Shown: piece after piece, positions 11,295 to 22,706 of the stretch | Layout of the letters: the number at the start of each line of letters is the position of its first letter | Numbering within the stretch: the first letter of the stretch is position 1 | Program-made: the position numbers and the translations under genes | The notes under the pieces: generated by a model | What the model was told of the DNA's origin: nothing | The model's input: the letters and a program-made list of their open reading frames with translations, nothing else | Database searches by the model: none | DNA from: Garcia nutans | Taxonomy: Eukaryota; Streptophyta; Magnoliopsida; Malpighiales; Euphorbiaceae | Assembly: GCA_947685225.1 (NCBI GenBank) | Contig: CANTUV010000035.1 | Coordinates: 44,144,001 to 44,208,000 of the forward strand | DNA length: 64,000 nucleotides | Direction of reading: 5' to 3'

Positions 11295-13937
11295 TGTAAT
11301 ATCCCGAAATGTGCCCTAGAAGTTTTGATATAATTGTTGTTTTAATTGGATTTAATGAATGTGTGTTTAATTGGAAAGAGAAAAGAAGTGAAGAGAGAGT
11401 GTATATGTTGTATATATATAGTGATATATACAACATATACAAGTCAAATGTGAAGTCAAAAGATAATTAATTGATGATTTTTAAATTAATTAAGTTAATT
11501 AAGTGGGATTTGAGTGAGTGGAAGTGGATGGAGATATTTAGAGTATTTTAATATTAAATGCTAGGAGGAGAGGGTTTTGAGGAAAGAGAAGGTTGAGTGT
11601 TTGACTTTATTTTCTTTCCTTTCTTCTTTCTTTCTTTCTTCCTTCTGCGTGTGCCTTCATTTCCTTCCTTTTTCTTTTCTTTGTTTTGACCGACACTCCC
11701 TAGCAAGAGAGCAAGAGAGAGATTTGATCTTTCATACTCAAGATTGAAGGAAATTTTCAAGTGATCAAGTTGGACATTTAAGAGTTTCTTCATTCGTGGT
11801 AAGTTCTCTACTTGATTCTTTGATTTTCTTTGAAGTTGTGAGTGAGGTTGGGGAATGATATGTGTTTGTTTGATTGTGGTGTATTTAAGAGTGTTTGGTT
11901 CAATTGATTTTGGATTTTGGGGATGGATTGAAGGAAAGAGTAAGTTGTTAAAAGAGATAGTGTTGTGGTTGTGTTTTGGGTTTGTGATGATGATTATGAT
12001 TTGTGTTTGAGGTATGTTTAGAGTTGTTTTTATGTTTTTGCAAGTTTGTTATGGTTTTTGGGTGTGTTTAGTGAAGTTTGTTTGAAGTGAAAAATGGTGA
12101 AAGTAAAAGGATTGTTGGATGTGAGGTTGTTGTTGCCGGAATATGTATTTTTGGCCTGACACGCCCATGAGCACGGCCAAGTCTTTGGGCGTGTCGATGG
12201 TTCTGTGTTGCAGTAGCATTTACACGTCCAGTGACACGCCCATGTCACTGAGCGTGTCATAGCTACTGTGTTGGTGAAGGATTGACACGGCCTTGAACAC
12301 ACCCATGTTGTTGGACGTGTCAATGTTTCTGGGAAACAGAATGTATTACACGTTCAGTGACACGCCCGTGGTTCTGAGCATGTCAAAGTTTATGTGTTGT
12401 GAGTTTAGGGCAGGGTCAGGGACATGCCCGTGTTGTTGAGCATGTCATGTGTAGAGTTTGCCCTAGTTAGACCTTAGTCTTCTTATCTCATTTGTATTAT
12501 TCCTTTTTGGATTAGGTTGTGAAGAGTTTGAGTTACCCTAATCCAAGTATTGAATGATTCCTGGAAGAAGAGTTTAGTGTTTTGTATGAGTTGCTTTTGG
12601 AGGTAAGTACAAGCTACATAGTTGCATGCATTTATATGATTTTGATACTTAACATGTTTGATTGTACATATGTTAAGTAATTGATTACATTGTTACTTCA
12701 TGTGATAAATGTTATGATTGGTATAATGTGAATTGATTAATGTAAATTGAGAGATAATGAGATGATTGAGGCATGTTTGCCTAGATGATATGCAATGCAA
12801 TTGATGATATATATATATACTCTCTTGTTGAGATATGGAGCCATGGTTGTTGGCTAAAATGATAAGGATGCTAATGAGATGATTGAGGCATGCTTGCCTA
12901 AGTGATGATGAGTAAATGAGAATGAAATTGATAATGAAATAATTAATGAATTGTGTGGCTAATGTGTTATTCCATTTTTAGAGTTTTGTTGTTGGTGGCA
13001 TGCCTATGGTAACAATCTCTTGAAGTTAGGTTGGGCTTGATCCTTGAAGCCAAGTTGGGTTGAAGTTTAACATGTTTTGCTCCCCTTGAAGCTTGGTTGG
13101 GTCTAGTCCTTGAAGCCTAATTGAGATGTTACAACCCTTGAAGCTAGGTTGGGTTTGGTTCTTGAAGCCAAGTTGGGTTGATACTTAGCATGCTTTGTTC
13201 CCCTTGAAGCTTGGTTGAACCTAAATCCTTGAAGCCTAGTTGGGATAATGATAATGATAAATGTGATAATTAAACCAAAACATTAACTCTGAAAGTTGAA
13301 TGGTATATTAGTGTCTTTGGGCCCATGCTTGTCTTTGTTTTTAATGTGATTCTTGAATGGTGAAACCAATGAATAATGAGATTGATTATAATGCATAAAT
13401 ATGTTATTGAGAATGAATGTTTGATATGACATTAAGCAAAGTAAAATGTTAAGGTATAACATTCTTTTGGATGGTGTATGGACTTGATTGTGAGACATTG
13501 GCATTACATCAAAACATAATATTATTGTAATTGTACCACTAAGCCGTTGGCGTAGCGCGATTATGATTTATCGCGCAGGTGACAGGGAAGAACCGGAGAG
13601 TTCCTCTAGGCTGAGTAGAGTCTAGATCTTGAGGAGTTGATAGTGGAGCTTAAAGATCAAAGACATACTGCCAAACATGTATATATTTTATGTTTTGTAA
13701 AATTTGAGTTTTGATGTTTATGTATTTGGAAATATTTGTAATATTTTCCGCTGCGTTTTGAATAAACATTTTATCTTTAGTGTTTTATAATACAATTTAA
13801 ATGTTTTAAATTGGTTCATATTGTCGTAAAAGAATTGAGTTGTTTGGTTATTAAACCGTGCATTTCTATATTCACTATACGTATATTACGATCGTAATAG
13901 CATGCTGTGTACTTATACGGGGTATAGGGGTGTTACA
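11295..13937 (+). repeat. 3' LTR of element B, full length
   Basis: It begins TGTAATATCCCG and ends GTGTTACA. It retains the 669 bases missing from the 5' copy, including a pyrimidine-rich tract near 11611-11690 and the inverted motifs 'gacacgccc'/'gggcgtgtc' near 12157-12450. Confidence 0.92.
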
Positions 13938-14857
13938 TATCCCTTCAATCATATATTATTGTTGAACTGTTTGATGTGTGGGGAATAGACTTTATGGGTC
14001 CTTTTCCCAAGTCTTTTGGTTATAAATATATTTTAGTTGCTGTTAATTATGTTTCAAAATGGGTGGAGGCAATCCCCACCCGTACTAATGATGCTAATGT
14101 GGTTGTTAAATTTGTGAAGGAAAATATTCTTAGCAGATTTGGCACGCCAAGAGTGATAGTCAATAATGGGGGAAGTCATTTTTGCAACAGACTTTTTAAG
14201 AAATCTGGTGTGAAGCACAAGGTGGCGACCCCATACCATCCACAGACTTCTGGACAAGTTGAAACATCCAACAAGTAAATAAAAGGAATTCTGGAGAAAA
14301 TAGTCAACTTATCAAGAAAGGATTGGGCGAGTAGATTGCATGATGCATTGTGGGCATATCGGACTGCTTTTAAGACTCCTTTGGGTATGAGTCCATACCG
14401 ATTGATTTTTGGTAAGGCGTGTCATTTACCAGTAGAGCTGGAGCACAAAGCTTATTGGGCAATCAAGACTCTGAATTTAGACTTGGACAAGGCAAAGAGA
14501 GAGCTTTTTCTGCAAATTTTAGAGTTAGATGAGCTGAGGAATGAGGCATATGAGAGTTCGAGGATTTATAAGGATCGCACTAAAGCACTTCATGATAGAA
14601 TTATAGTGCAAAAGAAATTGAGCCCAGGTATGAAAGTTTTGCTTTTTAACTCTCATCTCCGTTTGTTTCCAGGAAAACTCAAGTCTCGATGAAGTGGTCC
14701 TTTCGAGATAACTCAGGTATATCCTTCTGGTGCCATTGAATTGATTAACTCTCGAACAAATGAGACTTTTAAAGTAAATGGACAGAGAGTTAAGCTATAT
14801 AATGAAGGATTCCAAGAAGTAAGGATCATCGATAGCACTTTAATCTACGATCCTTAA
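13938..14857 (+). pseudogene. pol: Athila-type integrase of element A, core and C terminus
   Basis: Immediately right of B the integrase core of A resumes with 'FDVWGIDFMGPFP' (first catalytic Asp, about 13985). The second catalytic Asp is replaced by Asn: 'IVNNGGSHF' near 14156 where a 'DGGSHF' motif is expected. The catalytic Glu is kept in 'GQVETSN' near 14252-14272. A TAA at 14276-14278 interrupts the same frame. The C-terminal part follows with 'ALWAYRTAFKTPLGMSPY' and a GPF-type module, with another stop near 14690, ending at TAA 14855-14857. The zinc finger and everything upstream were removed by the B insertion and deletion. The enzyme is inactive on two counts. Confidence 0.88.
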
Positions 14858-14870
14858 GTCTTGCAGTAAT

Positions 14871-14922
14871 GTCCAGCTTTATGACATTAAAGAAGCGCTA
14901 AATGAGAGACAACCCATCGGTT
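14871..14922 (+). other. Noncoding motif after the integrase of element A
   Basis: The stretch carries 'gtccagctttatgacattaa', 'gaagcgcta' and 'gagagacaacccatcgg'. From family knowledge, a block of this type sits between integrase and the extra ORF in many Athila/Calypso elements. Its role is not known to me; it could serve expression of the downstream ORF. Confidence 0.5.
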
Positions 14923-15114
14923 TGCATTTCTTTTCATAGTTGTAATTTTAATTCAACAATTTTGATTTGATGTTTGAGTTAAATAAATGGAATGGGAGCT
15001 TTGATCGATTTTTCATTTTTTCTAATGTGTTTCAGGGTTGATCGAAGAAGAGGTTTGCAATTTCTTGGAGATTTGGTGATATAAAATAAAATAAAAAAAA
15101 GAGTCAAATTGGCA

Positions 15115-15400
15115 GTGAGTGACACGGCCACTTGACACGGCCAAGCCACCGGCCGTGTCAAGCCATCCCTTAAAATCCCATTTTACACAGCCCCTAACAC
15201 AGCCAAGGAGCTTGGCCGTGTCCTTGGCCGTGTCACATGAGACACGGCCAAGCTTCACCAAAAATTTCCTTCTTTTTGTTTTTTGCAACCTTTTTCTCAG
15301 AGTCAGACACGCCCATGGGACACGGCCAATTCACTGGCCGTGTCCCTCCAAGCACATCAGACACGACCAAGCTCACCCAAGCTTGGCTGTGTCCCTCCAA
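15115..15400 (+). repeat. Array of 'gacacggcc'/'ggccgtgtc' inverted motifs inside element A
   Basis: At least six motif pairs occur, such as 'gacacggccaagccacc' followed by 'ggccgtgtca'. They repeat the motif class seen in the LTRs of A and, in variant form, of B and C. An open frame read through it is just the repeat in translation. Confidence 0.8.
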
Positions 15401-15649
15401 TTTTACACTTTAAAAACGCGCTTTTTGCACTTTTCGTTCATTCCAATCCCTAAATTTCTTTTTTCTTCCTCTCGTTCTCTCGACTCCTCTCTCCCAAAAC
15501 CTCCATTATTTGTCTTTCCAAGCTTCTAAACTTCCATTAATTCTCAATTTCCTTCACCAAAACTGAAATTAATCTGCTCAATCTTCTTCTTCTCTCATAA
15601 AAAATCAATTTAATCGGTTTAAGTTTCAAATTTTTTCAGATCTATCAAT

Positions 15650-16743
15650 ATGCCGAGTTGGTGTCCCACCGTAAGAGGAAGCAACCTCCAACTGTAGCTG
15701 CATCTTCATCTTCTTCATCTTCATCTTTAAAGAGAGCGAATCTTTTGGCTCGGGATTTCTTCCCGACGAGGTATGTCAGTGATGAATCCCTTAATGCTCT
15801 TCAAATTAGGGATAATTTTTATCATTATGTTCAAAATCTTGGGTGGGAGGACCTAGTCTCCTATAGACCTTTGCAATTCCAAGAGCTCACTTTGGAATTT
15901 TTAACATCTCTTAAGGTTGAAAGAGATGAACAAAAAATTTGCTCTAAGTTGAATTTTAAATTGTCTGGGAAATCATTTTTGGTTAGTATTGAGCAATTGA
16001 ATGTGATATTTGGTTTCCATCAACATGGTGAATGGTCGGTACCTAAGGATTTTAAACAACAATTTGCTTGGGGAGCATTGGGCTCGGGAACTTATGTGGC
16101 CAAATCGGCCAAAGCAACTAAATTGAGCAATCCCGCTTTGAGGTATTTGCATCGCTTTATGTCATGTGGGTTCTTTGCTAGGAAGGAGAGCCCGCGTGTA
16201 GTGGAACTTAGTGAGCTCTTTTTCTTGGATTGAGCGTGTAATGCAATACCTATTAGTTTCGGCTATTGGTTGGCCGATGTTTTTGATAGTGTGGCAAACA
16301 AAAAGAAGGGGGCTATTTGTATTGGAGGATTGGTTACTACATTGGCAACAGCCCTTCTTGATGATTTTGACCTGAGTACCTGTCGTATGACTTGAATTAC
16401 GGGTAATGATTCATTGGATTTGGCTACACTTGAGAAGATGCACATGGTGGTGCATAGGGGAGGGGCTTATATGATGGCTTCAGCTGAGCCAGAAGTTCCG
16501 GGGGGCAGACAAAAGAGAACACGAGTCCAGGAGGAGTCCGACTCGAATTCTCTTGATTTGGAAGAAAATGCTCGGGCCCGGATAATCAGGAGATACTTAA
16601 TAGGATAGAGGCACTGGAGGGCAAGGTAGATCGTAACCAGGTTGCGGTCTTGCAACAATTAGACCAAATCAATAGCAACCTTGCCAAGATTCTGAGTCTT
16701 CATCCCTCGGCTGCTTCATCATCACTTCCTCCTTCATCGTAGA
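15650..16743 (+). pseudogene. ATHILA ORF1-type extra protein of element A, broken
   Basis: This is the additional ORF downstream of integrase that marks the env-class plant lineage Athila. A candidate ATG at 15650 is out of frame with the conserved region, so a small indel is likely near the start. The main frame begins with a basic stretch, a serine run, then 'DFFPTRYVSDESL' and a roughly 190-residue block resembling the family known as Arabidopsis retrotransposon ORF-1 (ATHILA). A TGA lies near 16231, another near 16393. Near 16590 the frame shifts into a short coiled-coil-like tail with 'RIEALEGKVDRNQVAVLQQL', ending at 16741-16743. The function of this protein family is uncertain. Confidence 0.75.
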
Positions 16744-16977
16744 TTTTTTGAGACAATTCCTTACTTTCTTGTGTTTAGTTATAGCATATTTGTGTTGTTA
16801 TTTTTCATTTTTGTTTTTAATGTTAACATTTTATATTTTGGATATTTTATTTTATATATTGTATTTTGTTTTTGAACATTTGCTGTTTGTGATGAAAAGG
16901 TAGAGTTTGCCTCACAAGGGATCGATGGTGAAACAGGTTGTACCTCCACTCTTTATCTTTATTATCCTTGTTTCCAT

Positions 16978-17010
16978 TGAGGACAATGTCATTTATAAGT
17001 GTGGGGTAAT
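16978..17010 (+). promoter_or_regulatory. Second, internal polypurine-tract-like block of element A
   Basis: 'tgaggacaatgtc' followed by 'aagtgtggggtaat' closely resembles the block at 18337-18368 ('tgaggacaagc' then 'aagtgtggggtagt') that borders the 3' LTR. Confidence 0.65.
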
Positions 17011-17734
17011 CTTTAAGCTTTTCTTTAATTCTTATTTTGTTTCTTGTTTTGTTTGTCGTTTTGTGTTTATATTATGCGTTGTGTATGGCATAATTGTTGA
17101 AAACTTATTGACTTTTCTGTGATTCTAGCATTATATTTGAGACTTTAGTATCAGCATAGAGATTAGCATTTGAATTCATTCAGGATCAATTTTTACATTT
17201 TGCAATTCATGACATATAAATCTTTGAGAACCCACCTTTGTGAGTTTTGAGCCTCATAGATTGAATATTATTGTCAATTGATTTTCTTTTCTTAAGTGTG
17301 CACCTTCATGATTTTGCATCTCTAAAGCTTGCTTTTGCATACTAATTGAACTCACATTATGATTTAATCTCAAGTTTTAAAATGATGAAGGCAAATTAGG
17401 ATTATCCCTTTAGCTTAAAAAGACCTCCCTTAATTATAAATTCCTTAGTGAGCCAAGTTGAGCCTTTGACTTTTTCTTGATTGATCAACACAATTTACAA
17501 CTCAACACTTTCTTATTATCATCATACCTGCATTAAGGAATGGAGTTTCTTATGATATGACAATAGGGTGGTTTAATTCATAAGTGTGGAGTAAGTAATT
17601 AAAAAAAAACAAAAATAGTATTGCTTTAGTAAGATTTGGGGCTGAAATGCATACTTTGCATATTGTATTTGCTAGGAGTCGGTTATTCTTTTCCTCTACA
17701 TTTTAAGCTAGATGTTCCATGCAATTTTATATTT

Positions 17735-17826
17735 TGTATATATATATATATATATTAAAGAATATATATATATATATATATTAAAAAAAGAAGAAGAAAA
17801 ATAAAAGAGAAGATATATATATATAC
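17735..17826 (+). repeat. AT-dinucleotide microsatellite
   Basis: Three (TA)n/(AT)n runs are separated by short A-rich segments. Confidence 0.9.
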
Positions 17827-18354
17827 AAAATTCATATATTTTCTAGCATTAGAGGAATGTCGACTCTTGTACTTTTCTTTAAGTGTGCAAGTATGTGAGA
17901 TTATCAAGGGTTGGTGAATATGCTATTTGAGGGAGTTACGAGTTTCTGAGCAAGATTATTGTCTTATTTAGATACTCCATTTCTTGATGCTCCAGCTTAA
18001 ATGTCTTTTCTCACACCTTCACCTTAGCCCCATTATATCCAAATAAAAGACCTTCGGATTATTTCTTGAGAAAATCAGTGAGAGAGATTGGATAATTAAT
18101 CAAGTTTATGGCAGTATGTAGTTATGAGTGGTTTGAGTGAATTAACCTATGAAATCAAGTGAAACACTTAGATGAGAGATGAGATTTGTATGTCTGAATT
18201 AATGAATGAGTTAAGAAGATCTTGATTGAAGTAATTTGCAATTTTTTATGGCTGAGTCTTAAAGGATTTTATTTTATATCCTGGAATTATAGTTAAGGTT
18301 GTTTGAGTTTTTAATTTATGCCATGTGAATTTGCTTGAGGACAAGCAAAGTTTT

Positions 18355-18368
18355 AAGTGTGGGGTAGT
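18355..18368 (+). promoter_or_regulatory. Polypurine tract of element A
   Basis: AAGTGTGGGGTAGT directly abuts the 3' LTR start TGTTTTATTAG. The form is typical of Athila-type elements. Confidence 0.75.
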
Positions 18369-20053
18369 TGTTTTATTAGTTTTTGTCATAGAATTGTGTC
18401 TTATTTATTATGATAATTATTGTTTTCTTTAGGTATTTTGGTAGTCTCAATCTGTTTATTTAGTGATTTCATCAATTTTGGTAGTTTTAATTTATTTCAG
18501 TGTTTATGTCATTTTTGTTCTAGTTTTTAGTGTGGTGTTTCTGTGTTGTTGGTTAATGTATATTTGATTCTTGTTTAAAGTTTGTTTAAGTGTTTGTTTT
18601 AGGTTAATATGTAACTTGTTTCCTTGGAAGAAAGAGTAGCATGAAGCAAAGGGCAAAACCAAGGAAACAAGAGAGTAGAAGGAAAATTCAGGCAGTGACT
18701 GACACACTCATAGGACATGGCCAAGCCACTGGCCATGTCACATGACACACCCAGGAGACTTGGCTGTGTCTCATATTAAGCCAAGGAAGAAGATCACAAA
18801 GAAAGAAGAGCAAAGAACAAAGAGTCAGTAGGTGACACACCCAAGGGACACGGCCAAGCCACTGGCCGTGTCCCTCCAAAAGCATCAAACATGGCCAAGC
18901 TCACCCAAGCTTGGCCGTGTCACACTTAACTCCAAAGAAGAAGAGATGAAAATCACACAGAAGCAGACACAGTCAGTAGACACGGCCAAGCCACTGGCCA
19001 TGTCACTCCATGGACTAAAGGAGTGGAGTTTTAAGCGAGGTTTCGTATAAATAATATGATTAGAGTTTTATTCGTGTGAGATTAGAGAAATCTTGATCAG
19101 CCGTGGGAGATTAGAGAGATCTGGATCTGCCATCAAAGATTAACTTTAGGTTTCCAATTTTATTTGCTTTGAGATTATTGATTACACTTTGATTCAAATA
19201 GTCTAGATTAAATCTATTTTAGCCATTGCAACATTCTTCTAGCAAAGATCTGATCAAGAGATTCTTCAGGAGCTTAAGGGAGTTTGTAATTTGGTTTTAT
19301 TCTCAAACTTTATCTCTTGAATTTCTTTGGAATTGTATTCATGAATTCTATTATGTCTAAACTGATTTCTTTGAATTTTAATGAGATGAATATGTTTGAT
19401 AACATCATTATGAACTAATTTGATCTAGTCTAGGGTTTGTATGGATCTACTATGATTGTATGAATTGGTTATTGCTCTTAACTGAATTATTTCTTTAGCC
19501 TTGATTGAATGGAATTATTGTTAATATATAATTGATTGGCCACCAATTATGTGTTTAAGGTATTAGATGAAGGATTGAGAGATGAAGTCTAATGCTGGAA
19601 CAATTCAATTAGGGACTTAGGTGAATTAGAAATATAACCTAAGAAAAGGATTATTTCAATTGTAACAAGATTATTTGAAAAAGGTTTGAACACGAGAGCT
19701 TATTTCCTTGATTCGATTAATTAAGTTGCTTAAGATCTAATCTTTGAAATTAAGTTGGTTGAGAGGAATAACCGTTCATACATATAAGTTAGTAGAGAAG
19801 TGCAAACCCTAGAACTTTCTATTAAGTGAATCAATATATCAGCTCAGTTTACTTTTATTGTTTTAAACTCCAATCGATCTGTTTTCATTAGTTGTTAGCA
19901 ATTTAAATTTATTATAATTTGTTATTTGCAACCTGATAATCAATTAGCTTATTTAGCTTCCTTGAGAGATGACCTTAGGGCGATCACCTTTGCTACAGCT
20001 ACCTCGTATACTTGCGAGTAACGCTTATAGTAGAACTTAATTCGAGCGCAACA
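18369..20053 (+). repeat. 3' LTR of element A
   Basis: It matches 958-2671 base for base with scattered substitutions and one missing motif unit near 18990. It ends GCGCAACA and is followed by the AGATA duplication. Confidence 0.92.
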
Positions 20054-20058
20054 AGATA
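20054..20058 (+). repeat. Right target-site duplication AGATA of element A
   Basis: It is identical to 953-957. Removing A and one copy restores a continuous Tekay-type LTR. Confidence 0.9.
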
Positions 20059-21045
20059 AATGAATTAATTGTGTGCCTAGTATGTTATTCAATTTTCAGA
20101 GTTTTGGGTTTGGCGGCATGCCTATGAATTGCTGGGCAAGTGAAAAGACCGGGTCGTAAGCTGAGCCTAGCTGATAAATGTGAAATATGATGTTTTTGAG
20201 GTGAAAAGACCGGGTTGTAAGCCTCGAAAACAGTAACAGTCTAGCTGAGTTGAGGACCAAGATACTGAGGCCCAAGGGTCTAGCCGGGTTGAGGTCCAAG
20301 AGAATGGATCTGTTACATTATCCATGGATATATATATTGCCTACGGGCTTGATAAATGTGATTATGGACTAAAGCAGTAACTCTGAACTTTGAATAGCAT
20401 ATTAGATTCTTTGGGCTCATGCTTGTCTTTGTTTTAATGTAAATTATGAAATGTGATGCAAATGATTAATATGTTGAGATATAATGTAATGACTTGATAT
20501 ATATTCATATGTATTGTGTATGAGCATCGCATTGATCTATATTGAATCAAAGTTTGTACTACTAAGCTTTCTGCTTAAAGCGATTGTGGTTCATCGTGCA
20601 GGTGACAGGGTAGATCTGGTTGTGCCAGAGAACTCGTCTAGACCGAGTCGAATCTAGGCTTGAGATTGTTAGAGCAGTGTTAAGTTGTGGACATCAAGAT
20701 CAGAGACGAACTGCCAGCATGTATAAATTTCATATTTTTGTACTTATTGATTTTGATGTAAACATATGTATTTTTCTCTGCTTATTAAACTAATGTTTTG
20801 GATAAACTTTTGGGGTAATGAAGATATATGAATATGCATTTTAACAAAGGATGTTTCATCTATTACTTTCTATATAATAACTTAAATGTTTTAAGTTTAC
20901 TTACATTGATTTATAATGATTTGATTTTAAAGTTTAAAGATTGGTTTGTTTAAAATGGACCGTGACACCCCTATATCCGGTATACGTATATCGCGTGTTG
21001 CGTGGGTGTATGCGGTGTGCGTATATGGGGTATGGGAGTGTTACA
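20059..21045 (+). mobile_element. Right part of split Tekay-type LTR C
   Basis: It is colinear with the second half of the B LTR: 'ggcggcatgcctatg', 'tttgggctcatgcttgtctttg', a 'gcaggtgacaggg' box, and an end in 'atggggtatgggagtgttaca'. No primer site follows, so C is a solo LTR or the 3' LTR of an otherwise lost element. Confidence 0.8.
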
Positions 21046-21649
21046 GCCCAAAGCTAGGGATAACCACGAAACCATAAAGCATTGTCATATTAGCAAGCCA
21101 AGCGACTGTGTTTCTTCTTTGACAACATTAAATGCAAGAGATTTGGCTTGTGAAAACCTTAATCTTCATATACTCAACTCAAATAGAAATTTCTAATGAA
21201 GATGATTATAAATATACCATCAACCACCATTTCAAGAGACTTTTGAGCATTTAATATCCAACCTCTTGCAATTTTAATTCTCATTTGTGCCTTGTATTAA
21301 TTTCCTCATTTATTATTTAGTGAGTGTTGGGTGTGAGCATTAAACACCGAGTATTAGAACTGGTTTAAGGGTGAGTAAAGGGAAAAACTCTTATTTGGGT
21401 TGTGAGGATATATATACCTTGTACAAGTTTGGTATGATCTTATAAAGAAACCAAGTTAGGATTTAACTTGTAAAAACCCAATTCTAGTGAAATAATCAAC
21501 TTATTGTTGAGGAGTGGATGTAAGATTAGTTTAATCCAAACTATTATAAACATTGTGTGTTCAATCTTCTAATCCTATCCCTTTTCTTATTATTTAAAAT
21601 TTTAATTTTCCCTAGATCTTCAAATCAACCAATTCACCCCACTCTTGGT
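21046..21649 (+). mobile_element. Unassigned fragment, probably an LTR remnant
   Basis: No coding sequence is supported. 'ccaagttaggatttaacttg' and 'ggatgtaagattagtttaatcc' resemble stretches common in plant Ty1-copia LTRs. It is bounded by LTR C on the left and the copia LTR J on the right. Confidence 0.4.
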
Positions 21650-22691
21650 TGTCAAATGGGCCAACATGACATTTTGGGAATCCTAATCCAATTAGGATAC
21701 TTGCACTCTAAGTCCAACTAAGACTCTTTAAAGGAATACTAATCCAATTAGTATTTCTATTTGCAATCCCAAAATTGATCTCTATCAATTTGTATTCATT
21801 CTAATATATTGAGCAGTGTCTAGCCAAATATCATGACAACCCAAATGATTAAAAAGTCAAGTGGTTTGACTTATAACCTTTCACATGCATTAAGTTGTAC
21901 ATCACATCCTTTCACGATCTTATGCCTCATCTATTTATGAGTATGGTCTGTGTGTCAACTCTAACTAGACTGACTATACCACACATGACCCAAATGATGG
22001 TTTCTTGTCCATGAGATTCATTACTAAGCAAGATGAGTCCTTAAAGACTTTCTTCAAGACTAATCTAAAATGACCATGGATTTCTAAGTAATAATCTCCA
22101 ACAAGAGGCCTTAGGCGTACTCTCATTCTATTAGAAGTGATGAATCCTTTGTTGATCATTCAACCACTTTTGAATACTTCATGATACCCAATTTACACCC
22201 TATAAGTGACTCCTAAGGAGCAACTATGAATTACAGTCAAAGTATATCATTCAATATTCAAGATACGGTTAATTTCATATAGAGAATTTTTGAATATTCT
22301 CTTAGCGGGTTGTCCAATGTACTTGACTACTCTTAGCAAGCATTCACATGTTAACTATAAACATCTCCATATTTACAATTTGTGGGAATAATTGATTGAT
22401 CATGATCAAGTAGTATAACATATGTTAGTTTAACCATGTTAATGATGTTCTTCTCACTAACACTAAATGACTAGGGACTCATTTTGGTATAAATATAATT
22501 GCAGATGATAAGAATCTCACAATCATGATCTTTATCATGCCATGGACAGTTTCATTATTCAATTAAGTTAATGCAAATGAATGCAAAAACACATAACGAG
22601 TATATGTTAAAAGATAGAAATGTGCCTTTATTAAATAAATAAAATGATACATCATGCCCTAAAGCAATTCCTCTAGGGCATCTCTCTAACA
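21650..22691 (-). repeat. 3' LTR of Ty1-copia element J
   Basis: Read on the minus strand it begins TGTTAGAGAGATGCCC just after a purine tract. It appears to end CATTTGACA, giving the expected TG...CA borders and about 1.04 kb. The far border is inferred from those termini only. Confidence 0.65.
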
Positions 22692-22706
22692 ATTTCCCAC
22701 TTGCAC
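22692..22706 (-). promoter_or_regulatory. Polypurine tract of copia element J
   Basis: On the minus strand, GTGCAAGTGGGAAAT lies directly before the LTR start TGTTAGAGAG. Confidence 0.7.

Larger units (their letters stand above)
4470..13937 (+). mobile_element. Tekay/Del-type chromovirus B nested in element A
   Basis: Long LTRs (4470-6440, truncated, and 11295-13937) flank an initiator-tRNA-Met primer site, gag with a CCHC knuckle, protease, RT, RNase H, integrase and a C-terminal chromodomain, then a polypurine tract. This layout and the chromodomain identify a Tekay/Del chromovirus. All genes carry stops or frameshifts. The right flank resumes the integrase reading of element A at once. 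The left flank is a deletion junction, so the target duplication is lost. Confidence 0.9.
16744..18354 (+). other. 3' noncoding region of element A
   Basis: There is no convincing coding sequence in these 1.6 kb. The stretch holds a polypurine-tract-like block at 16978-17010, a similar shorter one near 17577, and an AT microsatellite near 17735. It leads to the true polypurine tract. Confidence 0.75.
958..20053 (+). mobile_element. Athila-like Ty3/gypsy retrotransposon A (carries nested element B)
   Basis: Paired LTRs (958-2671 and 18369-20053) flank a primer-binding site resembling the tRNA-Asp complement, a gag region, an integrase and an extra downstream ORF of the ATHILA ORF1 type. That order is typical of the plant Athila/Calypso lineage. 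The protease, RT and RNase H that should lie between gag and integrase are gone; element B (4470-13937) sits in that gap. I estimate the LTRs differ at about 3-4 percent of sites, so A is clearly older than B, whose LTRs differ by about 1.3 percent. A perfect AGATA duplication flanks the element. Confidence 0.9.
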
